Assembly: GCF_051014685.1 (NCBI RefSeq)
Contig: NW_027478385.1
Span: 4,216,001 to 4,280,000, forward strand
Direction of reading: 5' to 3'
Length of the DNA: 64,000 nucleotides
From: Ptiloglossa arizonensis
Taxonomy: Eukaryota; Arthropoda; Insecta; Hymenoptera; Colletidae
Shown here: positions 9,889 to 23,967 of the stretch, one piece after another
Numbering within the stretch: position 1 is the first letter of the stretch
How the letters are laid out: every line of letters begins with the position of its first letter
Program-made: the position numbers and the translations under genes
Notes under the pieces: generated by a model
The model's database searches: none
Told to the model about the DNA's origin: nothing
The model's input: only the letters and a program-made list of their open reading frames with translations

Positions 9889-12367
9889 GGAGTTCGAAGT
9901 TAAGGAATGGTTGAGAAACCATCAAAATTTTCGCTGGTCTGATACTCGAAACCAATAACTGGAATGGCCTAGGGGAAAAGTACACACACCACTGTAATCG
10001 GGCGTGTTTCTACTTTCAGATGCAACAGGAATTTCTCGAGGTCGTCAATCCGTTCGCGAGATATGGGAGTTTGAAATTAAGGAATGGTTGAGAAACCATC
10101 AAAATTTTCGCAAATCTGATACTCGATACCAATAACTACTATGGCCTAGGGCAAAAATACACATACCGCTGTATTCGGGCGAGCTTCTACTTTCAGATGC
10201 AACAGGAATTTCCCGAGTTCGTCAATCCGTTCGCGAGATATGGGACTTTGAGGTTAAGGAATGGTTGAGAAACCATCAAAATTTTCGCTGGTCTGATACT
10301 CGAAACCAATAACTGGAATGGCCCAGGGGAAAAGTACACACACCACTGCAATCGGGCGTGTTTCTACTTTCAAATGCAACAGGAATTTCTCGAGATCTTC
10401 AATCCGTTCGCGAGATATGGGAGTTTGAAATTAAGGAATGGTTGAGAAACCATAAAAATTTTCGCAACTCTGATACTCGATACCAATAACTACTATGGCC
10501 TAGGGCAAAAATACACACACCGCTGTAATCGGGCGATTTTGTACTTTCAGATGCAACAGGAATTTCTCGGGTTCGTCAATCCGTTCGCGAGATATGGGAG
10601 TTCGAAGTTAAGGAATGGTTGAGAAACCATCAAAATTTTCGCAACCATGATACTCGTAACCAATAACTACTATGGCCTAGAGCAAAAATACACACACCGC
10701 TGTAATCGGGCGAGTTTCTACTTTCAGATGCAACAGGAATTTCTCGAGTTCGTCAATCCGTTCGAGAGATATGGGAGGTTGAAGTTAAGGAATGGTTGAG
10801 AAACCATCACAAATTTCGCTGGTCTGATACTCGAAACCAATAACTGGAATGGCCCAGGGGAAAAGTACACACACCACTGCAATCGGGCGTGTTTCTACTT
10901 TCAAATGCAACAGGAATTTCTCGAGATCTTCAATCCGTTCGCGAGATATGGGAGTTTGAAATTAAGGAATGGTTGAGAAACCATCAAAATTTTCGCAAAT
11001 CTGATACTCGATACCAATAACTACTATGGCCTAGGGCAAAAATACACATACCGCTGTATTCGGGCGAGCTTCTACTTTCAGATGCAACAGGAATTTCCCG
11101 AGTTCGTCAATCCGTTCGCGAGATATGGGACTTTGAGGTTAAGGAATGGTTGAGAAACCATCAAAATTTTCGCTGATCTGATACTCGAAACCAATAACTG
11201 GAATGGCCTAGGGGAAAAGTACACACACCACTGCAATCGGGCGTGTTTCTACTTTCAGCTGCAACAGGAATTTCTCGAGATCGTCAATCCGTTCGCGAGA
11301 TATGGGAGTTCGAAGTTAAGGAATGTTTGAGAAACCCTCAAAATTTTCGCAACCATGATACACGAAACCAATAACTAGTATGGCCTAGGGCAAAAATACA
11401 CACACCGCTGTAGTCGGGCGGGTGTCTACTTCAGATGCAACAGGAATTTCTCGAGTTCGTGAATCCGTTCGCGAGATATGGGAGGTTGAAGTTAAGGAAT
11501 GGTTGAGAAACCATCACAAATTTCGCTGGTCTGATACTCGAAACCAATAACTGGAATGCCCTAGGGGAAAAGTACACACACCATTGCAATCGGGCGAGTT
11601 TCTACTTTCAGATGCAACAGGAATTTCTCGAGTTCGTCAAACCGTTCGCGAGATATGGGAGTTTGAAGTTAAGGAATGGTTGAGAAACCATCAAAATTTT
11701 CGCTGGTCTGATACTCGAAACCAATAACTGGAATGGCCTAGGGGAAAAGTACACAACCACTGCAATCGGGCGTGTTTCTACTTTCAGCTGCAACAGGAAT
11801 TTCTCGAGATCGTCAATCCGTTCGCGAGATATGGGAGTTTGAAATTAAGGAATGGTTGAGAAACCATCAAAATTTTCGCAACTCTGATACTCGATACCAA
11901 TAACTACTATGGCCTAGGGGAAAAGAAAACACACCATTGTAATCGGGCGTGTTTCTATTTTCAGATGCAACAGGAATTTCTCGAGATCGTCAATCCGTTC
12001 CCGAGATATGGGAGTTTGAAGTTAAGGAATGGTTGAGAAACCATCAAAATTTTCGCAAGTCTGATTCCCGAAACCAATAACTACAAAGGCCCAGGGGAAA
12101 AGTACACACACCATTGTAATGGGGCGAGTTTCTACTTTCAGATGCAACAGGAATTTCTCGAGATCGTCAATCCGTTCGCGAGATATGGGAGTTTGAAATT
12201 AAGGAATGGTTGAGAAACCATCAAAGTTTTCGCAACTCAGATACTCGAAACCAATAACTACTATGGCCTAGGGCAAAAATGCACATACCTCTGTAATCGG
12301 GCGAGTTTCTACTTTCAGATGCAACAAGAATTTCTCGAGTTCGTCAGTGCGTTCGCGAGATATGGGA
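9889..12367 (+). repeat. 15-monomer-step repeat, second copy
   Basis: Copy of 7,236-9,714. Most of it (10,128 onwards) was then copied again into 15,081-17,320 as part of the 28-monomer duplication, so this repeat step is older than that duplication. Confidence 0.75.
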
Positions 12368-15080
12368 GATTGAAGTTAAGGAATGGTTGAGAAACTATCA
12401 AAATTTTCGCAAGTCTGATTCCCGAAACCAATAACTACAAAGGCCTAGGGGAAAAATACGCGTGCCGTTGTAATCGTGCGAGTTTCTACTTTCAGATGCA
12501 ACAGGAATTTCTCGAGTTCGTGAATCCGTTCGCGAGATACAGGAGTTCGAAGTTAAGGAATGGTTGAGAAACCATCAAAATTTTCGCAAGTCTGATAATC
12601 GAAACCAATAACTACAAAGGCCTAGGGGAAAAATACACATACTGTTGTAACCGGGCGAGTTTCTACTTTGAGATGCAACAGGAATTTCTCGAGCTCGTCA
12701 ATCCAGTCGCGAGATATGGGAGTTTGAATTTAAGGAATGTTTGAGGAACCATCAAAATTTTCGCAAGTCTGATTCCCGAAACCAATAACTACAAAGGCCT
12801 AGGGGAAAAATACACATACCGTTGTAATCGGGCGAGTTTCTACTTTCAGATGCAACAGGAATTTCTCGAGATCGTCAATCCGTTCGCCAGATATGGGAGT
12901 TAGAAGTGAAGGAATGGTTGAGAATCCATCAAAATTTTCGCAAGTCTGATACTCGAAACCAATAACTACTATGGACTAGGGGAAAAGAACACACACCATT
13001 GTAATCGGGCGTGTTTCTATTTTCAGATGCAACAGGAATTTCTCGAGATCGTCAATCCGTTCCCGAGATATGGGAGTTTGAAATTAAGGAATGGTTGAGA
13101 AACCATCAAAATTTTCGCAAGTCTGATTCCCGAAACCAATAACTACAAAGGTCTAGGGGAAAAGTTCACACACCATTGTAATCGGGCGAGTTTCTACTTT
13201 CAGATGCAACTAGAATTTCTCGAGTTCGTCAATTCGTTCGCGAGATATGGGAGTTTGAAGTTAAGGAATGGTTGAGAAACCATCATAATTTTCGCTGGTC
13301 TGATACGCGAAACCAATAACTGGAGTGGCCTAGGGGAAAAATACGCATGCCGTTGTAATCGAGCGAGTTTCTTCTTTCAGATGCAACAGGAATTTCTCGA
13401 GTTCGTGAATCCGTTCGCGAGATATAGGAGTTCGAAGTTAAGGAATGGTTGAGAAACCATCAAAATTTTCGCTGGTCTGATACTCGAAACCAATAACTGG
13501 AATGGCCTAGGGGAAAAGTACACACACCACTGTAATCGGGCGTGTTTCTACTTTCAGATGCAACAGGAATTTCTCGAGATCGTCAATCCGTTCGCGAGAT
13601 ATGGGAGTTAGAACTTAAGGAATGGTTGAGAACCCATCAAAATTTTCGCAAGTCTGATTCCCGAAACAAATAACTACAAAGGCCTAGGGGAAAAATACAC
13701 ATGCCGTTGTAATCGTGCGAGTTTCTACTTTCAGATGCAACAGGAATTTCTCGAGATCGTGAATCCGTTCGCGAGATATGGGAGTTTGAAGTTAAGGAAC
13801 GGTTGAGAAACCATCAAAATTTTCGCAAGTCTGATTCCCGAAACCAATAACTACAAAGGCCTAGGGGAAAAATACACATACCGTTGTAATCGTGCGAGTT
13901 TCTACTTTCAGATGCAACAGGAATTTCTCGAGTTCGTCAATCCGTTCGCGAGATATGGGAGTTTGAAGTTAAGGAATGGTTGAGAAACCATCAAAATTTT
14001 CGCTGGTCTGATACTCGAAACCAATAACTGGAATGGCCTAGGGGAAAAGTACACACACCACTGCAATCGGGCGTGTTTCAACTTTCAGCTGCAACAGGAA
14101 TTTCTCGAGATCGTCAATCCGTTCGCGAGATATGGGAGTTCGAAGTTAAGGAATGTTTGAGAAACCCTCAAAATTTTCGCAACCATGATACACGAAACCA
14201 ATAACTAGAATGGCCTAGGGCAAAAATACACACACCGCTGTAGTCGGGCGGGTGTCTACTTCAGATGCAACAGGAATTTCTCGAGTTCGTGAATCCGTTC
14301 GCGAGATATGGGAGGTTGAAGTTAAGGAATGGTTGAGAAACCATCACAAATTTCGCTGGTCTGATACTCGAAACCAATAACTGGAATGGCCTAGGGGAAA
14401 AGTACACACACCATTGCAATCGGGCGAGTTTCTACTTTCAGATGCAACAGGAATTTCTCGAGTTCGTCAAACCGTTCGCGAGATATGGGAGTTTGAAGTT
14501 AAGGAATGGTTGAGAAACCATCAAAATTTTCGCTGGTCTGATACTCGAAACCAATAACTGGAATGGCCTAGGGGAAAAGTACACACACCACTGCAATCGG
14601 GCGTGTTTCTACTTTCAGCTGCAACAGGAATTTCTCGTGATCGTCAATCCGTTCGCGAGATATGGGAGTTTGAAATTAAGGAATGGTTGAGAAACCATCA
14701 AAATTTTCGCAACTCTGATACTCGATACCAATAACTACTATGGCTTAGGGGAAAAGAAAACACACCATTGTAATCGGGCGTGTTTCTATTTTCAGATGCA
14801 ACAGGAATTTCTCGAGATCGTCAATCCGTTCCCGAGATATGGGAGTTTGAAGTTAAGGAATGGTTGAGAAACCATCAAAATTTTCGCAAGTCTGATTCCC
14901 GAAACCAATAACTACAAAGGCCTAGGGGAAAAGTAGACACACCATTGTAATCGGGCGAGTTTCTACTTTCAGATGCAACAGGAATTTCTCGAGATCGTCA
15001 ATCCGTTCGCGAGATATGGGAGTTTGAAATTAAGGAATGGTTGAGAAACCATCAAAGTTTTCGCAACTCAGATACTCGAA
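10128..15080 (+). repeat. 28-monomer block (4,953 bp), first tandem copy
   Basis: Positions 10,128-15,111 match 15,081-20,064 at a constant offset of 4,953 bp (28x177-3), so the two blocks lie back to back with a 31-bp overlap of homology at the join. The three missing bases include deletion markers such as CTACTTCAG and GTACACAACC, present in both copies. The only difference I noticed is GAGGTTAAGG here (about 11,138) against GAGGTTTAGG in copy two (about 16,091). Rare states are shared, including GATACAGGAG, GAATTTAAGGAATGTTTGAGG, CTCGTGATCG, TTTCAACTTTCAGC and AATGGGGCG. Confidence 0.88.
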
Positions 15081-18000
15081 ACCAATAACTACTATGGCCT
15101 AGGGCAAAAATACACATACCGCTGTATTCGGGCGAGCTTCTACTTTCAGATGCAACAGGAATTTCCCGAGTTCGTCAATCCGTTCGCGAGATATGGGACT
15201 TTGAGGTTAAGGAATGGTTGAGAAACCATCAAAATTTTCGCTGGTCTGATACTCGAAACCAATAACTGGAATGGCCCAGGGGAAAAGTACACACACCACT
15301 GCAATCGGGCGTGTTTCTACTTTCAAATGCAACAGGAATTTCTCGAGATCTTCAATCCGTTCGCGAGATATGGGAGTTTGAAATTAAGGAATGGTTGAGA
15401 AACCATAAAAATTTTCGCAACTCTGATACTCGATACCAATAACTACTATGGCCTAGGGCAAAAATACACACACCGCTGTAATCGGGCGATTTTGTACTTT
15501 CAGATGCAACAGGAATTTCTCGGGTTCGTCAATCCGTTCGCGAGATATGGGAGTTCGAAGTTAAGGAATGGTTGAGAAACCATCAAAATTTTCGCAACCA
15601 TGATACTCGTAACCAATAACTACTATGGCCTAGAGCAAAAATACACACACCGCTGTAATCGGGCGAGTTTCTACTTTCAGATGCAACAGGAATTTCTCGA
15701 GTTCGTCAATCCGTTCGAGAGATATGGGAGGTTGAAGTTAAGGAATGGTTGAGAAACCATCACAAATTTCGCTGGTCTGATACTCGAAACCAATAACTGG
15801 AATGGCCCAGGGGAAAAGTACACACACCACTGCAATCGGGCGTGTTTCTACTTTCAAATGCAACAGGAATTTCTCGAGATCTTCAATCCGTTCGCGAGAT
15901 ATGGGAGTTTGAAATTAAGGAATGGTTGAGAAACCATCAAAATTTTCGCAAATCTGATACTCGATACCAATAACTACTATGGCCTAGGGCAAAAATACAC
16001 ATACCGCTGTATTCGGGCGAGCTTCTACTTTCAGATGCAACAGGAATTTCCCGAGTTCGTCAATCCGTTCGCGAGATATGGGACTTTGAGGTTTAGGAAT
16101 GGTTGAGAAACCATCAAAATTTTCGCTGATCTGATACTCGAAACCAATAACTGGAATGGCCTAGGGGAAAAGTACACACACCACTGCAATCGGGCGTGTT
16201 TCTACTTTCAGCTGCAACAGGAATTTCTCGAGATCGTCAATCCGTTCGCGAGATATGGGAGTTCGAAGTTAAGGAATGTTTGAGAAACCCTCAAAATTTT
16301 CGCAACCATGATACACGAAACCAATAACTAGTATGGCCTAGGGCAAAAATACACACACCGCTGTAGTCGGGCGGGTGTCTACTTCAGATGCAACAGGAAT
16401 TTCTCGAGTTCGTGAATCCGTTCGCGAGATATGGGAGGTTGAAGTTAAGGAATGGTTGAGAAACCATCACAAATTTCGCTGGTCTGATACTCGAAACCAA
16501 TAACTGGAATGCCCTAGGGGAAAAGTACACACACCATTGCAATCGGGCGAGTTTCTACTTTCAGATGCAACAGGAATTTCTCGAGTTCGTCAAACCGTTC
16601 GCGAGATATGGGAGTTTGAAGTTAAGGAATGGTTGAGAAACCATCAAAATTTTCGCTGGTCTGATACTCGAAACCAATAACTGGAATGGCCTAGGGGAAA
16701 AGTACACAACCACTGCAATCGGGCGTGTTTCTACTTTCAGCTGCAACAGGAATTTCTCGAGATCGTCAATCCGTTCGCGAGATATGGGAGTTTGAAATTA
16801 AGGAATGGTTGAGAAACCATCAAAATTTTCGCAACTCTGATACTCGATACCAATAACTACTATGGCCTAGGGGAAAAGAAAACACACCATTGTAATCGGG
16901 CGTGTTTCTATTTTCAGATGCAACAGGAATTTCTCGAGATCGTCAATCCGTTCCCGAGATATGGGAGTTTGAAGTTAAGGAATGGTTGAGAAACCATCAA
17001 AATTTTCGCAAGTCTGATTCCCGAAACCAATAACTACAAAGGCCCAGGGGAAAAGTACACACACCATTGTAATGGGGCGAGTTTCTACTTTCAGATGCAA
17101 CAGGAATTTCTCGAGATCGTCAATCCGTTCGCGAGATATGGGAGTTTGAAATTAAGGAATGGTTGAGAAACCATCAAAGTTTTCGCAACTCAGATACTCG
17201 AAACCAATAACTACTATGGCCTAGGGCAAAAATGCACATACCTCTGTAATCGGGCGAGTTTCTACTTTCAGATGCAACAAGAATTTCTCGAGTTCGTCAG
17301 TGCGTTCGCGAGATATGGGAGATTGAAGTTAAGGAATGGTTGAGAAACTATCAAAATTTTCGCAAGTCTGATTCCCGAAACCAATAACTACAAAGGCCTA
17401 GGGGAAAAATACGCGTGCCGTTGTAATCGTGCGAGTTTCTACTTTCAGATGCAACAGGAATTTCTCGAGTTCGTGAATCCGTTCGCGAGATACAGGAGTT
17501 CGAAGTTAAGGAATGGTTGAGAAACCATCAAAATTTTCGCAAGTCTGATAATCGAAACCAATAACTACAAAGGCCTAGGGGAAAAATACACATACTGTTG
17601 TAACCGGGCGAGTTTCTACTTTGAGATGCAACAGGAATTTCTCGAGCTCGTCAATCCAGTCGCGAGATATGGGAGTTTGAATTTAAGGAATGTTTGAGGA
17701 ACCATCAAAATTTTCGCAAGTCTGATTCCCGAAACCAATAACTACAAAGGCCTAGGGGAAAAATACACATACCGTTGTAATCGGGCGAGTTTCTACTTTC
17801 AGATGCAACAGGAATTTCTCGAGATCGTCAATCCGTTCGCCAGATATGGGAGTTAGAAGTGAAGGAATGGTTGAGAATCCATCAAAATTTTCGCAAGTCT
17901 GATACTCGAAACCAATAACTACTATGGACTAGGGGAAAAGAACACACACCATTGTAATCGGGCGTGTTTCTATTTTCAGATGCAACAGGAATTTCTCGAG

Positions 18001-20064
18001 ATCGTCAATCCGTTCCCGAGATATGGGAGTTTGAAATTAAGGAATGGTTGAGAAACCATCAAAATTTTCGCAAGTCTGATTCCCGAAACCAATAACTACA
18101 AAGGTCTAGGGGAAAAGTTCACACACCATTGTAATCGGGCGAGTTTCTACTTTCAGATGCAACTAGAATTTCTCGAGTTCGTCAATTCGTTCGCGAGATA
18201 TGGGAGTTTGAAGTTAAGGAATGGTTGAGAAACCATCATAATTTTCGCTGGTCTGATACGCGAAACCAATAACTGGAGTGGCCTAGGGGAAAAATACGCA
18301 TGCCGTTGTAATCGAGCGAGTTTCTTCTTTCAGATGCAACAGGAATTTCTCGAGTTCGTGAATCCGTTCGCGAGATATAGGAGTTCGAAGTTAAGGAATG
18401 GTTGAGAAACCATCAAAATTTTCGCTGGTCTGATACTCGAAACCAATAACTGGAATGGCCTAGGGGAAAAGTACACACACCACTGTAATCGGGCGTGTTT
18501 CTACTTTCAGATGCAACAGGAATTTCTCGAGATCGTCAATCCGTTCGCGAGATATGGGAGTTAGAACTTAAGGAATGGTTGAGAACCCATCAAAATTTTC
18601 GCAAGTCTGATTCCCGAAACAAATAACTACAAAGGCCTAGGGGAAAAATACACATGCCGTTGTAATCGTGCGAGTTTCTACTTTCAGATGCAACAGGAAT
18701 TTCTCGAGATCGTGAATCCGTTCGCGAGATATGGGAGTTTGAAGTTAAGGAACGGTTGAGAAACCATCAAAATTTTCGCAAGTCTGATTCCCGAAACCAA
18801 TAACTACAAAGGCCTAGGGGAAAAATACACATACCGTTGTAATCGTGCGAGTTTCTACTTTCAGATGCAACAGGAATTTCTCGAGTTCGTCAATCCGTTC
18901 GCGAGATATGGGAGTTTGAAGTTAAGGAATGGTTGAGAAACCATCAAAATTTTCGCTGGTCTGATACTCGAAACCAATAACTGGAATGGCCTAGGGGAAA
19001 AGTACACACACCACTGCAATCGGGCGTGTTTCAACTTTCAGCTGCAACAGGAATTTCTCGAGATCGTCAATCCGTTCGCGAGATATGGGAGTTCGAAGTT
19101 AAGGAATGTTTGAGAAACCCTCAAAATTTTCGCAACCATGATACACGAAACCAATAACTAGAATGGCCTAGGGCAAAAATACACACACCGCTGTAGTCGG
19201 GCGGGTGTCTACTTCAGATGCAACAGGAATTTCTCGAGTTCGTGAATCCGTTCGCGAGATATGGGAGGTTGAAGTTAAGGAATGGTTGAGAAACCATCAC
19301 AAATTTCGCTGGTCTGATACTCGAAACCAATAACTGGAATGGCCTAGGGGAAAAGTACACACACCATTGCAATCGGGCGAGTTTCTACTTTCAGATGCAA
19401 CAGGAATTTCTCGAGTTCGTCAAACCGTTCGCGAGATATGGGAGTTTGAAGTTAAGGAATGGTTGAGAAACCATCAAAATTTTCGCTGGTCTGATACTCG
19501 AAACCAATAACTGGAATGGCCTAGGGGAAAAGTACACACACCACTGCAATCGGGCGTGTTTCTACTTTCAGCTGCAACAGGAATTTCTCGTGATCGTCAA
19601 TCCGTTCGCGAGATATGGGAGTTTGAAATTAAGGAATGGTTGAGAAACCATCAAAATTTTCGCAACTCTGATACTCGATACCAATAACTACTATGGCTTA
19701 GGGGAAAAGAAAACACACCATTGTAATCGGGCGTGTTTCTATTTTCAGATGCAACAGGAATTTCTCGAGATCGTCAATCCGTTCCCGAGATATGGGAGTT
19801 TGAAGTTAAGGAATGGTTGAGAAACCATCAAAATTTTCGCAAGTCTGATTCCCGAAACCAATAACTACAAAGGCCTAGGGGAAAAGTAGACACACCATTG
19901 TAATCGGGCGAGTTTCTACTTTCAGATGCAACAGGAATTTCTCGAGATCGTCAATCCGTTCGCGAGATATGGGAGTTTGAAATTAAGGAATGGTTGAGAA
20001 ACCATCAAAGTTTTCGCAACTCAGATACTCGAAACCAATAACTACTATGGCCTAGGGCAAAAAT
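15081..20064 (+). repeat. 28-monomer block, second tandem copy
   Basis: Nearly identical to 10,128-15,111. The left join falls inside a monomer between GATACTCGAAACC and CCAATAACTACTATGG: the left part is of the type that precedes 15,080, and the right part is of the GTATTCGG class. The match ends at 20,065, where TACACATACCGC is replaced by TGCACATACCTC and the sequence resumes a type like the start of the window. Near identity over 5 kb means either a very recent event or a duplicated tile in the assembly. Confidence 0.88.
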
Positions 20065-20782
20065 GCACATACCTCTGTAATCGGGCGAGTTTCTACTTTC
20101 AGATGCAACAAGAATTTCTCGAGTTCGTCAATTCGTTCGCGAGATATGGGAGTTTGAAGTTAAGGAAATGTTGAGAAACCATCACAATTTTCGCTGGTCT
20201 GATACTCGAAACCAATAACTGGAGTGGCCTAGGGGAAAAGTACACACACCCTTGTAATCGGGCGAGTTTCTGCTTTCAGATGCAACAAGAATTTCACGAG
20301 TTCGTCAGTGCGTTCGCGAGATATGGGAGATTGAAGTTAAGGAATGGTTGAGAAACTATCAAAATTTTCGCAAGTCTGATTCCCGAAACCAATAACTACA
20401 AAGGCCTAGGGGAAAAATACGCGTGCCGTTGTAATCGTGCGAGTTTCTACTTTCAGATGCAACAGGAATTTCTCGAGTTCGTGAATCCGTTCGCGAGATA
20501 TAGGAGTTCGAAGTTAAGGAATGGTTGAGAAACCATCAAAATTTTCGCAAGTCTGATAATCGAAACCAATAACTACAAAGGCCTAGGGGAAAAATACACA
20601 TACTGTTGTAACCGGGCGAGTTTCTACTTTGAGATGCAACAGGAATTTCTCGAGCTCGTCAATCCAGTCGCGAGATATGGGAGTTTGAAGTTAAGGAATG
20701 TTTGAGGAACCATCAAAATTTTCGCAAGTCTGATTCCCGAAACCAATAACTACAAAGGCCTAGGGGAAAAATACACATACCG

Positions 20783-22420
20783 TTGTAATCGGGCGAGTTT
20801 CTACTTTCAGATGCAACAGGAATTTCTCGAGATCGTCAATCCGTTCGCGAGATATGGGAGTTAGAAGTGAAGGAATGGTTGAGAATCCATCAAAATTTTC
20901 GCAAGTCTGACTCCCAAAACCAATAACTACAAAGGTCTAGGGAAAAAATACACATGCAGTTGTAATCGTGCGAGTTTCTACTTTCGGATGCAACAGGAAT
21001 TTCTCGAGTTCGTCAATCCGTTCGCGAGATATGGGAGTTTGAAGGTAAGGAATGGTTGAGAAAACATCAAAATTTTCGCTGGTCTGATACGCGAAACCAA
21101 TAACTGGAGTGGCGTAGGGGAAAAGTACACGCACCCTTGTAATCGGGCGAGTTTCTACTTTCAGACGCAACAGGAATTTCTCGAGTTCGTCAATCCGTTC
21201 GCGAGATATGGGAGTTTGAAGTTAAGGAACGCGTGAGCAACTATCAAAATTTTCGCAAGTCTGATACTCGAAACCAATAACTACTATGGACTAGGGGAAA
21301 AGAACACACACCATTGTAATCGGGCGTGTTTCTATTTTCAGATGCAACAGGAATTTCTCGAGATCGTCAATCCGTTCCCGAGATATGGGAGTTTGAAATT
21401 AAGGAATGGTTGAGAAACCATCAAAATTTTCGCAAGTCTGATTCCCGAAACCAATAACTACAAAGGTCTAGGGGAAAAGTTCACACACCATTGTAATCGG
21501 GCGAGTTTCTACTTTCAGATGCAACTAGAATTTCTCGAGTTCGTCAATTCGTTCGCGAGATATGGGAGTTTGAAGTTAAGGAATGGTTGAGAAACCATCC
21601 TAATTTTCGCTGGTCTGATACGCGAAACCAATAACTGGAGTGGCCTAGGGGAAAAATACGCATGCCGTTGTAATCGAGCGAGTTTCTTCTTTCAGATGCA
21701 ACAGGAATTTCTCGAGTTCGTGAATCCGTTCGCGAGATATAGGAGTTCGAAGTTAAGGAATGGTTGAGAAACCATCAAAATTTTCGCTGGTCTGATACTC
21801 GAAACCAATAACTGGAATGGCCTAGGGGAAAAGTACACACACCACTGTAATCGGGCGTGTTTCTACTTTCAGATGCAACAGGAATTTCTCGAGATCGTCA
21901 ATCCGTTCGCGAGATATGGGAGTTTGAAGTTAAGGAATGGTTGAGAACCCATCAAAATTTTCGCAAGTCTGATTCCCGAAACAAATAACTACAAAGGCCT
22001 AGGGGAAAAATACACATGCCGTTGTAATCGTGCGAGTTTCTACTTTCAGATGCAACAGGAATTTCTCGAGATCGTGAATCCGTTCGCGAGATATGGGAGT
22101 TTGAAGTTAAGGAACGGTTGAGAAACCATCAAAATTTTCGCAAGTCTGATTCCCGAAACCAATAACTACAAAGGCCTAGGGGAAAAATACACATACCGTT
22201 GTAATCGTGCGAGTTTCTACTTTCAGATGCAACAGGAATTTCTCGAGTTCGTCAATCCGTTCGCGAGATATGGGAGTTTGAAGTTAAGGAATGGTTGAGA
22301 AACCATCAAAATTTTCGCTGGTCTGATACTCGAAACCAATAACTGGAATGGCCTAGGGGAAAAGTACACACACCACTGCAATCGGGCGTGTTTCTACTTT
22401 CAGCTGCAACAGGAATTTCT
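20783..22420 (+). repeat. 18-monomer-step block, copy at 23,968-25,605
   Basis: The offset is 3,185 bp (18x177-1). Shared markers are TCTAGGGAAAAAATACAC, TTTCGGATGC, GAAGGTAAGG, GAGAAAACATC, GGAGTGGCGTAGG and AAGGAACGCGTGAGCAAC. Substitutions separate the copies: CTCCCAAAACC against CTCCCGAAACC (20,912), CATCCTAATTTTC against CATCATAATTTTC (21,600), GTTTGAAGTTAAGG against GTTAGAACTTAAGG (about 21,925), and GTTCGCGAG against GTTCACGAG. Confidence 0.8.
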
Positions 22421-23967
22421 CGAGCTCGTCAATCCAGTCGCGAGATATGGGAGTTTGAAGTTAAGGAATGTTTGAGGAACCATCAAAATTTTCGCAAGTC
22501 TGATTCCCGAAACCAATAACTACAAAGGCCTAGGGGAAAAATACACATACCGTTGTAATCGGGCGAGTTTCTACTTTCAGATGCAACAGGAATTTCTCGA
22601 GATCGTCAATCCGTTCGCCAGATATGGGAGTTAGAAGTGAAGGAATGGTTGAGAATCCATCAAAATTTTCGCAAGTCTGATACTCGAAACCAATAACTAC
22701 TATGGACTAGGGGAAAAGAACACACACCATTGTAATCGGGCGTGTTTCTATTTTCAGATGCAACAGGAATTTCTCGAGATCGTCAATCCGTTCCCGAGAT
22801 ATGGGAGTTTGAAATTAAGGAATGGTTGAGAAACCATCAAAATTTTCGCAAGTCTGATTCCCGAAACCAATAACTACAAAGGTCTAGGGGAAAAGTTCAC
22901 ACACCATTGTAATCGGGCGAGTTTCTACTTTCAGATGCAACTAGAATTTCTCGAGTTCGTCAATTCGTTCGCGAGATATGGGAGTTTGAAGTTAAGGAAT
23001 GGTTGAGAAACCATCATAATTTTCGCTGGTCTGATACGCGAAACCAATAACTGGAATGGCCTAGGGGAAAAGTACACACACCACTGCAATCGGGCGTGTT
23101 TCTACTTTCAGCTGCAACAGGAATTTCTCGAGATCGTCAATCCGTTCGCGAGATATGGGAGTTCGAAGTTAAGGAATGTTTGAGAAACCCTCAAAATTTT
23201 CGCAACCATGATACACGAAACCAATAACTAGTATGGCCTAGGGCAAAAATACACACACCGCTGTAGTCGGGCGGGTGTCTACTTCAGATGCAACAGGAAT
23301 TTCTCGAGTTCGTGAATCCGTTCGCGAGATATGGGAGGTTGAAGTTAAGGAATGGTTGAGAAACCATCACGAATTTCGCTGGTCTGATACTCGAAACCAA
23401 TAACTGGAATGGCCTAGGGGAAAAGTACACACACCATTGCAATCGGGCGAGTTTCTACTTTCAGATGCAACAGGAATTTCTCGAGTTCGACAAACCGTTC
23501 GCGAGATATGGGAGTTTGAAGTTAAGGAATGGTTGAGAAACCATCAAAATTTTCGCTGGTCTGATACTCGAAACCAATAACTGGAATGGCCTAGGGGAAA
23601 AGTACACACACCACTGCAATCGGGCGTGTTTCTACTTTCAGCTGCAACAGGAATTTCTCGAGATCGTCAATCCGTTCGCGAGATATGGGAGTTTGAAATT
23701 AAGGAATGGTTGAGAAACCATCAAAATTTTCGCAACTCTGATACTCGATACCAATAACTACTATGGCCTAGGGGAAAAGAAAACACACCATTGTAATCGG
23801 GCGTGTTTCTATTTTCAGATGCAACAGGAATTTCTCGAGATCGTCAATCCGTTCCCGAGATATGGGAGTTTGAAGTTAAGGAATGGTTGAGAAACCATCA
23901 AAATTTTCGCAAGTCTGATTCCCGAAACCAACAACTACAAAGGCCTAGGGGAAAAGTAGACACACCA

